35,739 nucleotides of DNA from Pyrinomonadaceae bacterium (GCA_022843305.1 JALHNX010000029.1:1-35739), one strand, 5' to 3'; counted from the stretch's first letter, positions 7,813-15,686 are shown. The notes: generated from the letters alone by a model not told the origin. Numbers and translations: made by a program.

Positions 7813-8709
7813 CTATGTCATTCCAACCCAGCTTTCGTCCGCGACTTCGCGCCAACGTTCGCGGATCGCTTCAAATTCTTCGTCCGAAAGATTTCCTTCC
7901 GAGACGTAGCGGGCATTTTCTTCCCAACGTCGCGGGCGCGTCGTGCCGACAATCATCGTATCAATGCCCGGAATCGAAAGCGTAAAACGCAAGGCGGTTG
8001 CCGTCGCTTCCGCCAGCGATTTGTCCAAAAATCCGAATCTTAACTTTTGAATTCTTTCCCAATATTCGTGATGATAAGAATCCGGCGGTTTTTCCGTGTG
8101 CCGCCAGACGGCGTTGGCAATCGGGCGTTTAGCGACAATTCCCAGACCTTTTTCGACCGCGAGCGGAATATTTCCGTCAATCGGCAACTGATCGGCGATT
8201 GAAACCGAAGTTTGCAAAGAATCGAAAATGTTCATTTCAATCGCGTATTTCGCGTCGTCGTTGTCGCCCGAATAACCGATAAATCGCGTGTAGCCTTTTT
8301 CCTGCGCCCGCTGCAATCCTTCGATGCAACCGCCCTGGCGCAAAATTTCGGCTGAACAGCTGTGAAGCTGGGCAATGTCGAGATAATCGGTTTTTAAGTT
8401 TCGCAGACTGTTTTCGATGGTTTCCAAAATTCCTTTTTTCGACCAATCTTCGCGCGTAAAAGCGTCGAGCGCACCGCATTTTGTCAGCAAATAAAACTCT
8501 TTTCGCCTTTTGCCGACCGCTTTGCCGATCAGTTCTTCCGAGGTTTTATAAGCCGCCGCCGTGTCAATTACGTTCAGACCGGCATCGAGCGCGGAGTTTA
8601 ATAATTCTCCGACCGTTTCGGTCGTTTCATTGCTCCAGCCGATTTCCGCGCCGCCAAAACCAAGCACGGAAAATTCCATATCCGTTCTGCCGAATTTTCT
8701 GGTTTCCAT
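7813..8709 (-). CDS. Aldo/keto reductase
   Basis: A 298-residue NADPH-dependent aldo/keto reductase starting METRKFGRTDMEFSVLGFGG. The catalytic tetrad is visible: Asp49 and Tyr54 (IDTAAAYKTSE), Lys77 (LLTKCG) and His116 (AQLHSCS). The C-terminal cofactor segment is SIPGIDTMIVGTTRPRRW. It reduces aldehydes and ketones in the cytosol. The start was set at 8709; the upstream in-frame extension is read from an inverted-repeat arm and lacks family similarity. It lies in a run of same-strand redox genes. Confidence 0.9.
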   Translation of the reverse strand: METRKFGRTDMEFSVLGFGGAEIGWSNETTETVGELLNSALDAGLNVIDTAAAYKTSEELIGKAVGKRRKEFYLLTKCGALDAFTREDWSKKGILETIENSLRNLKTDYLDIAQLHSCSAEILRQGGCIEGLQRAQEKGYTRFIGYSGDNDDAKYAIEMNIFDSLQTSVSIADQLPIDGNIPLAVEKGLGIVAKRPIANAVWRHTEKPPDSYHHEYWERIQKLRFGFLDKSLAEATATALRFTLSIPGIDTMIVGTTRPRRWEENARYVSEGNLSDEEFEAIRERWREVADESWVGMT

Positions 8710-8720
8710 AATTTTTATTT

Positions 8721-8814
8721 GCCCACGAAACACACGAAAGAAACGAAAATAAAACAAAAATTTCAAGATGATTTCTAAAAATTTCTTTTCGTATGTTTCG
8801 TGTGTTTCGTGGGC
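8721..8814. repeat. Word-built inverted repeat, gap 8710-8820
   Basis: Left arm GCCCACGAAACACACGAAA is exactly repeated as the inverse complement at the right end (19-bp perfect arms), followed by diverged continuations. It fills the gap between the aldo/keto reductase start and the glutathione peroxidase stop. Confidence 0.85.
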
Positions 8815-8820
8815 AAAATC

Positions 8821-9369
8821 CTACTTCTCTAATTCTTCTTCGACTTTTGTAATCAATCTTTCGTCTTCCGCCGTTACATCGGGCGCGAAACGCGCGGCGA
8901 TCTCACCGTTTTTGCCGATCAAAAACTTCTCGAAATTCCACAAAACCTCATTCGGCTTTGAGCGCGTCGAGCCGAAGCCTTTCAATTTTTCTTCAAAACC
9001 GCCGTCGTTGACATCCGTTTCCGGTTTGGTTTCGGTCAGATAATGATAAAGCTGATGCTGGTCTTCGCCCTTGACCGAGATTTTCGAGAAAAGCGGAAAT
9101 TGGACGTTATAATTCGTGCCGCAAAAATCCTTGATCTCTTCTTCCGTGCCGGGTTCCTGTCCCATAAAATTGTTCGCGGGAAAGCCCAGAATTTCAAAAC
9201 CCTTATCGCGGTAATTCTCATAAAGATTTTCCAAACCTTCGTATTGCGGAGTCAAACCGCATTTCGACGCGACATTGACGACAAGCAAAACCTTGTCCTT
9301 ATATTCGCCCAAATTCGTTTCCTGCCCGTCAATCGTTTTGACGGGAATTTCGTAAAATTCGTCTGCCAT
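8821..9369 (-). CDS. Glutathione peroxidase family thiol peroxidase
   Basis: A 182-residue glutathione peroxidase homologue. The peroxidatic Cys37 is in NVASKCGLT, Gln71 in NNFMGQEPG, and Trp144-Asn145 in VLWNFEKF, giving the full tetrad. Cysteine replaces selenocysteine. A second cysteine (Cys84, in DFCGTN) could be the resolving residue used by thioredoxin-dependent members. It reduces hydroperoxides in the cytoplasm. The start at 9369 (MADEF) has GGAG about 8 nt upstream; a longer in-frame start overlaps the neighbouring gene. The DUF1801-like gene ends 16 nt upstream. Confidence 0.92.
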   Translation of the reverse strand: MADEFYEIPVKTIDGQETNLGEYKDKVLLVVNVASKCGLTPQYEGLENLYENYRDKGFEILGFPANNFMGQEPGTEEEIKDFCGTNYNVQFPLFSKISVKGEDQHQLYHYLTETKPETDVNDGGFEEKLKGFGSTRSKPNEVLWNFEKFLIGKNGEIAARFAPDVTAEDERLITKVEEELEK

Positions 9370-9385
9370 AAATTTCTCCCTAAAA

Positions 9386-9814
9386 TTAATATTGAATATT
9401 TCTTTTTCTGACGTTTTCGATTGAACTTTCAATCAATTCCGTTAAAACATTTTCGTCCACATCGCTCAAACGCTTGATGTAAAGACACGATTTGCCGGTT
9501 TTGTGCTTGCCCAATTTCGCCATCAATTCGTCGTATTTCGTGAATCCGCTCATAATGTAAAGCGTCAGATTCTGTTTGCGCGGCGAAAATCCGATCTCCA
9601 TCCATTCGTAATCGCCGCTTGTTGAATTTTTATATTTGTATGTGCCGAACCCGACAATGCCCGCGCCCCACATTTTTGGCTCGGCAGCGGTCGCTTTCTG
9701 CATCATTCCGGCAATTTTTTTGCAGTCTTCGCGCACGGTTTCATCGGCAATTCCGTCCAAAAACTCCTCGACGCTCGCTTCCGTTTTCTTCGTTTTCAGT
9801 TCATATTTTCCCAT
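9386..9814 (-). CDS. DUF1801-like protein
   Basis: A 142-residue protein resembling the DUF1801/YdhG-like fold. It starts MGKYELKTKKTEASVEEFL and contains AAEPKMWGAGIVGFGTYKY and LYIMSGF, followed by GKHKTGKSCLYIKRL. Small family members of this kind are widespread and of unknown function; some are thought to be iron-binding by comparison with frataxin-like folds. Its ATG overlaps the stop codon of the O-methyltransferase by one base (TAATG), so translation is coupled and the two are one operon. Confidence 0.8.
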   Translation of the reverse strand: MGKYELKTKKTEASVEEFLDGIADETVREDCKKIAGMMQKATAAEPKMWGAGIVGFGTYKYKNSTSGDYEWMEIGFSPRKQNLTLYIMSGFTKYDELMAKLGKHKTGKSCLYIKRLSDVDENVLTELIESSIENVRKRNIQY

Positions 9815-10455
9815 TATTCGCGCTCCTTTCTGATGACCATCAAGCCGTCGCGCACGGCAAACAAAATATTGCTGACGCGCTCGTCCGCCTGAATCTTCTC
9901 GCTGAATTGGCGCAGCGCGACCGTGTTTTCGTCGTCGTTTGTTTCCGTGTCCAGAACCATTCCGCTCCACAAAACATTGTCCGCCAGAATCACGCCGCCG
10001 ATTCGTAAATGCGGAAAAATAATATCGTAATAGTGCTTGTAATTGGGTTTGTCGGCATCTATAAAAACCAGATCGAAGGTTTCGCCCAGCATCGGAATAA
10101 TTTCCAGAGCGTTGCCCAAATATGATTCGATTCTGCTGTAAAGCTGTGTTCGCGCCCAGAATTCTTTGGCAACCTCGTTGGTTTCGGGATCAATGTCGAG
10201 CGTGATGAGCTTGCCGTCTTCGCTCAAACCTTCCGCCAGACAAAGCGCGGAATAACCCATATAAGTTCCGACTTCAAGAATCCTTCGCGGCTGGAGCATT
10301 TTGCTGAACATCGCCAGCAAGCGACCTTGATAAAAGCCCGAAAGCATTGATTTATCGGCGCGCGTGCTGTAAGTTTTCTCCAAGAGTTCGGTCAACAGAG
10401 GGCTTTCGGCTGACGTATGCTGTTCGGCGTATTGTTGAATATTATCGTCAATCAT
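9814..10455 (-). CDS. SAM-dependent O-methyltransferase (catechol/CCoAOMT-like)
   Basis: A 213-residue class I methyltransferase. The SAM-binding motif EVGTYMGYSA is at 61-70 and an acidic residue in TLDIDP lies near 87-89. The divalent-metal ligands are in FIDADK (Asp133) and LADN (Asp159, Asn160). The length and metal motif fit the metal-dependent catechol or caffeoyl-CoA O-methyltransferase family, which methylates vicinal hydroxyls. It acts in the cytoplasm. The DUF1801-like gene overlaps its stop. In this redox island it could modify catechols or quinols, which is inference. Confidence 0.9.
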   Translation of the reverse strand: MIDDNIQQYAEQHTSAESPLLTELLEKTYSTRADKSMLSGFYQGRLLAMFSKMLQPRRILEVGTYMGYSALCLAEGLSEDGKLITLDIDPETNEVAKEFWARTQLYSRIESYLGNALEIIPMLGETFDLVFIDADKPNYKHYYDIIFPHLRIGGVILADNVLWSGMVLDTETNDDENTVALRQFSEKIQADERVSNILFAVRDGLMVIRKERE

Positions 10456-10464
10456 AAATTTTGC

Positions 10465-10534
10465 AGGTGAAAAAGTGAAAAAGGGTAAAAGTGAAAAAGT
10501 TATCTTCGGCTTTTAATAATTTACTTTTTCACCT
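10465..10534. repeat. Word-built inverted repeat, gap 10456-10541
   Basis: AGGTGAAAAAGT at the left is matched by its inverse ACTTTTTCACCT at the right. The left arm repeats the word GTGAAAAAG three times. It fills the gap between the O-methyltransferase start and the next gene's stop. Confidence 0.7.
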
Positions 10535-10541
10535 TTCGACT

Positions 10542-10910
10542 TTAAGATGCTCCGTCAACTCTCGATTCAAAATGCAGACTGATCAGAGTGTTCTGATCGT
10601 CCGTAATTTCCAGCACATTTTCGCTTCCGTCCGTGTCGTATTGGACGGCGACTCCGCGCACGCCGGTAATCACGTCGCGCGTTTTTTCGGCGGTACTGTT
10701 CGTGCGGTCAATGCGGATGACTTCGACCGATCTTTGATTGCCGTCAGTTTTCAAACGAATGTCTTCGAGATGTTCTTCACGCGCTTCTGCTTCCGTCGCG
10801 CCGCCGCGCCGGTAAACGTCGAAACGCGCCCGCCGGTTGTTGTTTCGCGCCGCAAATTCGCGCAGAAATTCCGCCCAGTTCGCAGGTTCGATTTGCACAA
10901 TTTCACTCAT
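10542..10910 (-). CDS. Small DUF5335-like protein
   Basis: A 122-residue protein starting MSEIVQIEPANWAEFLREF. The pattern of an N-terminal W-x-x-F-L-x-x-F helix, a central basic segment, and a C-terminal VQYDTDGSENVLEITD strand resembles the small DUF5335 proteins. This is recognition by eye and not certain. There is no signal peptide or membrane segment. The ATG at 10910 was preferred to a TTG two codons earlier. It ends next to a word-built inverted repeat and is 19 nt downstream of the MDR enzyme gene, so it is probably co-transcribed with it. Confidence 0.6.
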   Translation of the reverse strand: MSEIVQIEPANWAEFLREFAARNNNRRARFDVYRRGGATEAEAREEHLEDIRLKTDGNQRSVEVIRIDRTNSTAEKTRDVITGVRGVAVQYDTDGSENVLEITDDQNTLISLHFESRVDGAS

Positions 10911-10929
10911 AATCAATTTTCTCCGTCTT

Positions 10930-11937
10930 CTAAAATTTTACGACAATTTTGCCGAAATGCGCACCGGCTTTCATATAATTCAGCGCGTCTTTTACTTCCC
11001 CGAATTCAAACGTTTTATCAATTATCGGCTTTAGATGGTAGTGCTGGCAAAGCAAAAGATTCATTTGTTCGAACATCTGGCGCGAACCGACGAAAAGCCC
11101 CTGCATTTTGACGGCTTTCATAAAGATCGGAACCATGCTGAATTCGCCTTTGCCCGCCAAAACGCCGATGACGGCGATATGTCCGCCCATTTTGACGGCG
11201 TTCAGGGATTTTTGCAAAGTTCCCGCGCCGCCGACTTCGATAACGTGGTCAACGCCGCGTTTTTCGGTCAATTCGAGAACGACTTTGTCCCAATCCTCGC
11301 GTTCTTTGTAGTTAATTAAATCGTCCGCCCCGAGTTCTTTCGCCCGCTGTAATTTTTCATTTGAACTTGATGTGATAATCGTCCGCGCACCGTAAACGCT
11401 GGCTAATTGCAAAGCGAAGATCGAAACGCCGCCCGTGCCTTGCAACAAAACCGTGTTTGACGGATGCAGTCTGCCCGACTCAAAAAGCGCGTGATACGCC
11501 GTCACCGCCGCGCACGGCAAGGTTGCCGCTTCTTCAAACGAAAAATGGTCGGGAATTCTGACCAGACCGCTTTCGTCGAACGCGCCGAATTCGCGCAAAA
11601 CGCCGTCGCGGTCGCCGCCGAGCGCGGTTCGCGCTTTTTCAAACGAAACTTCGCCGTCAATCCAGCCCTGCATAAAGATCGGCATCACGCGGTCGCCGAT
11701 TTTCCATTTCGTCACCGCGTCGCCGACCGCGACGACGCTCCCTGCGCCGTCCGAAAACGGCACGAGCGGCATTTTCAAGCGCGGATTATACGCGCCTTCG
11801 ATCATCAACAGATCGCGGTAATTCAACGATGCGGCGTGAAATTTTACGAGAACTTCCGATTCCGTAATATTTGGCTCGTCGCGCTCGACCAGCGCCAGAT
11901 TTTCGATCCCGAATTGTTGTATTTCGTATGCTTTCAT
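10930..11937 (-). CDS. Zinc-independent MDR alcohol dehydrogenase/quinone reductase-like
   Basis: A 335-residue medium-chain dehydrogenase. The N-terminal domain has ASLNYRDLLMIEGAY (about 36-50) and PLVPFSDGAGSVV, without zinc-ligand cysteines. The nucleotide-binding loop is LQGTGGVSIFALQLA (about 164-178), in which the usual third glycine is Ser. The C-terminus ends GAHFGKIVVKF, as in family members. It probably uses NADPH to reduce an unsaturated carbonyl or quinone; the substrate is unknown. It is flanked upstream by a perfect-arm inverted repeat and the YceI gene. Confidence 0.87.
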   Translation of the reverse strand: MKAYEIQQFGIENLALVERDEPNITESEVLVKFHAASLNYRDLLMIEGAYNPRLKMPLVPFSDGAGSVVAVGDAVTKWKIGDRVMPIFMQGWIDGEVSFEKARTALGGDRDGVLREFGAFDESGLVRIPDHFSFEEAATLPCAAVTAYHALFESGRLHPSNTVLLQGTGGVSIFALQLASVYGARTIITSSSNEKLQRAKELGADDLINYKEREDWDKVVLELTEKRGVDHVIEVGGAGTLQKSLNAVKMGGHIAVIGVLAGKGEFSMVPIFMKAVKMQGLFVGSRQMFEQMNLLLCQHYHLKPIIDKTFEFGEVKDALNYMKAGAHFGKIVVKF

Positions 11938-11947
11938 AAAATTGATT

Positions 11948-12017
11948 AACCGCGAAATACGCGAAACAGACTAAAAAAGACAGGAAAATTTTAGCGTATT
12001 TCGCGTATTTCGCGGTT
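11948..12017. repeat. Word-built inverted repeat, gap 11938-12023
   Basis: The arms AACCGCGAAATACGCGAAA are perfect inverse copies over 19 bp, each built from the word CGCGAAATA. It spans the gap from the MDR start to the YceI stop almost exactly. Confidence 0.85.
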
Positions 12018-12023
12018 AAAGGT

Positions 12024-12692
12024 TTATTTCTTTCTTGAACTCTTCAAATTCAGACGAATCACGACATCGTCACGAATCAGATCGTCGGCTTTGCCGGCGT
12101 AAACGATGCCGAAATCTTTGCGGTTGATCGCAAATTCCGAATCAACCGAAACTTCCGCGTCCGTGACGCTGATCTTCGCCGGAAACGTGATTGATTTTGT
12201 CTGCCCGTGCAGATTGAAATCGCCCGTTACCGTGTAATTTCCCGCGCCCTTCGCCGTGTCGGGAACGATTTTTGTCGAAGTAAATGTCGCTTTCGGAAAT
12301 TTTTCGACATCAAAAAAGTCGGCTGATTTCAAATGTCCGGTTAGCTTCTCGTCGTCGCTGAAAACCGAATTCGTATCAATATCAACCGTCACGCCGCTTT
12401 CTTCGGGTTTCGCATTGACCAGATCAATCGTGCCGGTAAAAGCCTTAAATCCGCCGTCGTGTTTGCCCGTTACCTTCGAGCCGGTAAATTCGACTTTCGA
12501 GTTTTCTGCCGTTAACGGCAAAGCCTCGCCTTTGGTCGCCGGTTTCGTTGCCGGCACGGTCGCGCTTTGCGTATTTCCCGCCGAATTCGTCGTCGAATTT
12601 GTCGTCGTCGCCTTCGGTTTATCGGCTGCCGGGTCGGCACAAGCCGCTAAAAATAAAGATAAAGATAAAATGCCCAATGCAATTTTTTTCAT
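12024..12692 (-). CDS. YceI-family lipoprotein
   Basis: A 222-residue exported protein. Residues 1-18 are a lipoprotein signal (MKKIALGILS, then LAAC with lipidated Cys18). A Thr/Ala-rich linker to about residue 57 follows, then a YceI domain: NSKVEFTGSKVTGKHDGGF, LKSADFFDVEKFPKATF, VTGDFNLHGQTK and INRKDFGIVY. YceI proteins form a lipocalin-like barrel that binds polyisoprenoid or quinone-like molecules in the periplasm. It is downstream of a thioredoxin-like gene and doxX, neighbours often seen with yceI. Confidence 0.92.
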   Translation of the reverse strand: MKKIALGILSLSLFLAACADPAADKPKATTTNSTTNSAGNTQSATVPATKPATKGEALPLTAENSKVEFTGSKVTGKHDGGFKAFTGTIDLVNAKPEESGVTVDIDTNSVFSDDEKLTGHLKSADFFDVEKFPKATFTSTKIVPDTAKGAGNYTVTGDFNLHGQTKSITFPAKISVTDAEVSVDSEFAINRKDFGIVYAGKADDLIRDDVVIRLNLKSSRKK

Positions 12693-12756
12693 TCAATTCC
12701 TCTCAAAGATTATTTTTCGATCTTACTTCCCCGGTTCGATAAATTCTTAATTTTTT

Positions 12757-13371
12757 TTAAAGCGTTGCCGCGCTTTCCTTTTCTCTTGTCCATTCCCCCA
12801 AAAGATTTTCAAATTCCGTCTGAATCGCCTGATTTTTGTCCGCGAGATACCAGCGCTGCAGATTTTCCATCATCAGAGTTTTTTCCAGCCCGCGTTCGCG
12901 CATTTCGATAAATAAATCCATCGCCGCCTTTGGGCGCGGTCCCCAAGTTCCGATTTCCTCTAAACTTTCCGCGTCGAGCGCGATCAATTTCGGAATCGAA
13001 CGCGCGTTATTGGTCAAATATGCGTCCATCAATTCGAGATTTTCGTCGCGCAGAACGTAGCGTGTTTCGATTGCGTCGTTTTCCGCCGCGATCTTTTCGA
13101 TCAACGGAATATTCTGCGCCGCGTCGCCGCACCAGCCTTCCGTGATTATCAGCCAAATCATCTTGCGCTTATTATTTTGCACTTTTTCGCGTAAAGATTC
13201 ATTTAAGACAACCGTTTTTTCAAGCCGCTCCATTCGCTGCCGATTCAGTTTGCCGTAATTAAACATTGCTTCCGACTGATTCGCTCCGGTCGTTTTGCCG
13301 TCCAGCAGCAAATCGTCAATCAGCTTGATGTATTCGGCAAAAGTCATTGATTTTTCGATATATTCCTTCAT
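12757..13371 (-). CDS. Thioredoxin-like protein with a CxxA site
   Basis: A 204-residue thioredoxin-fold protein. Its active-site loop is EGWCGDAAQ, so the redox motif is Cys81-Gly-Asp-Ala84, with the second cysteine lost. A cis-proline segment, ARSIPKLIAL, lies near residue 130. This resembles the Thioredoxin_9 type, where a single cysteine is common. An N-terminal helical extension of about 70 residues precedes the fold. The start at 13371 is preceded by GGGG at 8 nt; an in-frame ATG 36 nt upstream is possible. It lies between doxX and yceI, so it may act on oxidised thiols in the same pathway. Confidence 0.82.
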   Translation of the reverse strand: MKEYIEKSMTFAEYIKLIDDLLLDGKTTGANQSEAMFNYGKLNRQRMERLEKTVVLNESLREKVQNNKRKMIWLIITEGWCGDAAQNIPLIEKIAAENDAIETRYVLRDENLELMDAYLTNNARSIPKLIALDAESLEEIGTWGPRPKAAMDLFIEMRERGLEKTLMMENLQRWYLADKNQAIQTEFENLLGEWTREKESAATL

Positions 13372-13418
13372 ATTTTTAACCCCAACTTCCGTTCGGGCAA
13401 ACGTCATTTCTTAAAAAA

Positions 13419-13814
13419 TCACTCGTTCTTTTTAAGAAGATTATCCACGCTCCACGCGCCGCCGCCCGAAAAAATAAAATAGAAAAAGACGAAACAATAT
13501 AAAACCGCCAGTTCGCCGCGATTGACGATCGGCAGAAATCCGCCCGGCGCGTGCCAGCCGAAATACGCGACCGCCATCAAACCGCTTAAAACAAAAGCCG
13601 TCGAGCGCGTAAACAATCCGATCATAAACAAAATGCCGCCGGCAAATTCCAAAATCCCGCCGACCAGCATCAAAGCCGACAGCGAACCGCCGCCGCCCTG
13701 CGATGGCGGGAAACCGAACAGTTTCTGCATTCCGTGCCAAAGCATCAAAAATCCCGTAACGATCCGCAAAACGCTCAAAATTCGCGGCGACCAGCTATCT
13801 AAAAATTCACGCAT
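13419..13814 (-). CDS. DoxX-family membrane protein
   Basis: A 131-residue integral membrane protein with four hydrophobic segments. They include ILSVLRIVTGFLMLWHGMQK at about 14-33 and MLVGGILEFAGGILFMIGLF at about 49-68. The third is about 72-92, and the last, AVLYCFVFFYFIFSGGG, is near the C-terminus. The pattern LWHGMQKLFGFP and the short loops are typical of DoxX/DoxD proteins. Their role is unclear; members have been linked to sulfur or thiol redox at the membrane. It is first in a probable doxX, thioredoxin-like, yceI run. Confidence 0.88.
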   Translation of the reverse strand: MREFLDSWSPRILSVLRIVTGFLMLWHGMQKLFGFPPSQGGGGSLSALMLVGGILEFAGGILFMIGLFTRSTAFVLSGLMAVAYFGWHAPGGFLPIVNRGELAVLYCFVFFYFIFSGGGAWSVDNLLKKNE

Positions 13815-13895
13815 CTTCCATTTTTCTCCGTAATTTATTTTTTATTGAACTAACCTAATAAACCGAGTGCCAGTTATGAAAAATAAATTTTATTT

Positions 13896-13974
13896 GCCGG
13901 CGAAACATACGAATAAAACGAAACAAGATAAAAACATTCTCTGATTTTTCGTATCTTTCGTATGTTTCGCCGGC
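13896..13974. repeat. Word-built inverted repeat
   Basis: GCCGGCGAAACATACGAA is present at the left and as its inverse complement at the right (18-bp perfect), followed by less conserved continuations. It belongs to the CGAAACACACGAAA word class seen at 987-1063 and 8721-8814. Confidence 0.85.
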
Positions 13975-14036
13975 AAAATCCCTGTTAATTCTTTAACTGG
14001 CAACATTGGATTTAATAAATAATTGCTGAATTTCAA

Positions 14037-14133
14037 AAACCATAAATAAACACGGATAAATTCCATTGAAATCTTCAGCAAAAATGCTGAAAGATTTTTA
14101 GACCGAAAAAATCCGTGTTTATTCGTGCCGGTT
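14037..14133. repeat. Word-built inverted repeat with nested hairpin
   Basis: Outer arms share AATAAACACGGAT, with flanking AAACC at the left and GGTTT at the right. A second hairpin, TCAGCA/TGCTGA within AATCT...AGATT, lies at the centre (about 14070-14096). Confidence 0.7.
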
Positions 14134-14200
14134 TGTGATTCCATCTCGCCCTTCCCCAAGCTCGCCGTTTGTCTGCCCTTATTTGAAAAACCTTTTAAGT

Positions 14201-14866
14201 TCAGATCGTTTCGATCAATTCTTCTTTCCGATAGCGGACTTTCGGCAGATTCACCAGCCAATCGCTTTCCGCGTCACGATAACCGATTGCCGCGACGACG
14301 ACCGCCGAATGATCCGTCAAACCTAAAATTTCGTTAAACCGCGCCGCGTCGAAACCTTCCATCGGTGTCGCATCAATGCCTAACAGTGCCGCCGTTTCGA
14401 GCAAAAAGCCGAGCGCAATATAAACTTGACGCGAATTCCACGTTTCGACATATCCGCCGTCAACCGCCCGTTTCGCCGAGCCTTTCAAAACCTTTTCGTA
14501 ATCCGCCAGAGATTCGCGCGTTTGCCCGCGAACTTCCGCCGTGCGCTCGATAAAATGCTCGACATCCGCATCGGTCAGAGTTTTTTTGTAGGCGAACACA
14601 ACGAGATGCGACGCGTCCGTGATCGGTGCTTGCCCGTAAGCCGCCGCTTTCAATTTTTCCCTCAATTCCGGATTGGTAATGACCAACGCTTTATACGGTT
14701 GAAGACCGAAACTCGACGGCGCGAGCATCATCGCCTGCTGCAGAGTTTCCCAGTTTTCACCCGAAACTTTCTTTGTTTTGTCGTAGCTTTTAGTCGCGTA
14801 ACGCCAGTTCAAACTTTCCAAAATCACTTCTTCCGATACTTTTTCTTTCTCTAATTCTGCTTTCAT
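14201..14866 (-). CDS. Nitroreductase-family NAD(P)H-dependent oxidoreductase
   Basis: A 221-residue FMN-dependent nitroreductase-fold protein. The N-terminal FMN motif RYATKSYDKTKKV (about 27-39) is followed by LAPSSFGLQPYKALVI and the GIDATPMEGFD segment typical of NfsB/YdgI-type enzymes. It should reduce nitroaromatics, quinones or similar electrophiles with NAD(P)H in the cytoplasm. It lies 48 nt downstream of the Rrf2-type regulator gene in the same direction, so Rrf2 control of this gene is likely. Confidence 0.92.
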   Translation of the reverse strand: MKAELEKEKVSEEVILESLNWRYATKSYDKTKKVSGENWETLQQAMMLAPSSFGLQPYKALVITNPELREKLKAAAYGQAPITDASHLVVFAYKKTLTDADVEHFIERTAEVRGQTRESLADYEKVLKGSAKRAVDGGYVETWNSRQVYIALGFLLETAALLGIDATPMEGFDAARFNEILGLTDHSAVVVAAIGYRDAESDWLVNLPKVRYRKEELIETI

Positions 14867-14914
14867 AATTAACTTTTTTGTAACCTCTTTTGATACAGTT
14901 TTGAATAAATTTTT

Positions 14915-15334
14915 TTAGGCTTCCTCGATATGTTCGATCACGTCGCGCAATGTGTATTGACGTAATTTTTCCTCGATAGATTTGTCAATTTCTTTTTGCA
15001 ATCCGCATAAAAACGCCGCCATATTTCTGCCTATCGGGCAATCCTGATTCGCTTCTTTCGCGTGCAAAGCAAAAACTTCGCCGCACGGCAAAGCCTTGTA
15101 AACTTCTGATAATCGAATATCTTTTGCTTGTTTTGCGAGAGTCGTGCCGCCCGTTGCCCCGACGTGCGAAACGACCAGACCGGCTTCCTGAAGATTGCTC
15201 AATAGACGACGAATAACGACCGGATTGGTATTAACGCTTCCCGCGACGTAATCGGATTTCACCCGTTCATCGCCGGCTTTCGCCAGAATCGTTAATACGT
15301 GAATCGCTACTGCAAATTGACTATTAGCCGCCAT
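14915..15334 (-). CDS. Rrf2-family transcriptional regulator
   Basis: A 139-residue Rrf2-type repressor beginning MAANSQFAVAIHVLTILA, with the winged-helix core SVNTNPVVIRRLLSNLQEAG (33-52) and VGATGGTTLA. Three cysteines (84, 99 and 110) are present, but their spacing is not the C-x5-C-x5-C of iron-sulfur IscR. It resembles the YwnA-like members, which may sense redox or electrophile stress by cysteine chemistry. The start at 15334 is preferred to an upstream in-frame ATG because that ATG lies upstream of the -10 element. Very little leader remains between the inferred transcription start and the ATG. Confidence 0.9.
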   Translation of the reverse strand: MAANSQFAVAIHVLTILAKAGDERVKSDYVAGSVNTNPVVIRRLLSNLQEAGLVVSHVGATGGTTLAKQAKDIRLSEVYKALPCGEVFALHAKEANQDCPIGRNMAAFLCGLQKEIDKSIEEKLRQYTLRDVIEHIEEA

Positions 15335-15338
15335 AACT

Positions 15339-15373
15339 GTAACCAGTTTAGTTACGATTAAAAATTTTGTCAA
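15339..15373 (-). promoter_or_regulatory. Rrf2 promoter and overlapping operator
   Basis: TTGACA (15368-15373) is separated by exactly 17 bp from TAAACT (15345-15350). A palindrome, GTAACTAAACTGGTTAC (15339-15355), covers the -10 box and ends 4 nt before the start codon. The layout implies autorepression and a transcript with almost no 5' leader. Confidence 0.7.
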
Positions 15374-15386
15374 GCACGAAATAAAA

Positions 15387-15459
15387 AAAGTACGACAAAC
15401 TTCAGTTTGTTGAAATCATTCGCCGCCTAACGCGACAAACTGAAGTTCGTCGTACTTTC
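15387..15459. repeat. Inverted repeat with palindromic arms
   Basis: AGTACGACAAACTTCAGTTT is matched by its inverse at the right with one mismatch over about 22 bp. Each arm itself contains a palindrome (ACAAACT-TC-AGTTTGT), so it can fold as one long hairpin or two small ones. This REP-like form differs from the tandem-word repeats. It directly follows the stop of the gene at 15459-15686 and could end its transcript. Confidence 0.82.
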
Positions 15460-15686
15460 TAAATAATTTGTGTCGGCTTGCGATCAGGCTCTTTAATGCT
15501 CGGTTTATCTACAACATCGGGCGGCTCTTCGACCGGCGCGGGTTTGGGTTCGGTCGGCGGAAGCGGAATGTTTTCGACATCTTCGTTGCTGATATTTTCG
15601 CCCTCGATGTCCGTTCGATTGCCGTATTGGTCTTCGGTTTCGGTTGAATTCACATCGGGATTCGGAATATTTTGTATGTCTTGCAT
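15459..15686 (-). CDS. Small acidic, proline-rich unknown protein
   Basis: A 75-residue protein that I do not recognise. It is rich in Asp, Glu, Asn and Pro (for example PLPPTEPKPAPVEEPPDVV near 41-59), with no hydrophobic core, so it is probably disordered. It has no signal peptide. A plausible GGAG lies upstream (AAAAGGAGAAAAACG before the ATG). The 64-aa gene at 15700-15894 ends 13 nt upstream in the same direction, so the two small proteins are probably co-expressed. Confidence 0.55.
   Translation of the reverse strand: MQDIQNIPNPDVNSTETEDQYGNRTDIEGENISNEDVENIPLPPTEPKPAPVEEPPDVVDKPSIKEPDRKPTQII

Larger units (their letters stand above)
13815..14200. other. 386-nt gap without a gene
   Basis: No convincing coding region. 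It holds two word-built inverted repeats (13896-13974 and 14037-14133). It also has an outer short inverted pair, GTGCCAGTTA (13867-13876) and TAACTGGCA (about 13994-14002), that brackets the first of them. Confidence 0.6.

Noticed and set aside
8821-9369. Selenocysteine-containing glutathione peroxidase
   Set aside because: The peroxidatic codon is a normal cysteine codon (SKCGLT), and no in-frame TGA occurs.
13890-14261. A 123-codon open frame in the gap upstream of doxX
   Set aside because: It runs through two inverted repeats and overlaps the nitroreductase 3' end in another frame; no conserved motif is visible.
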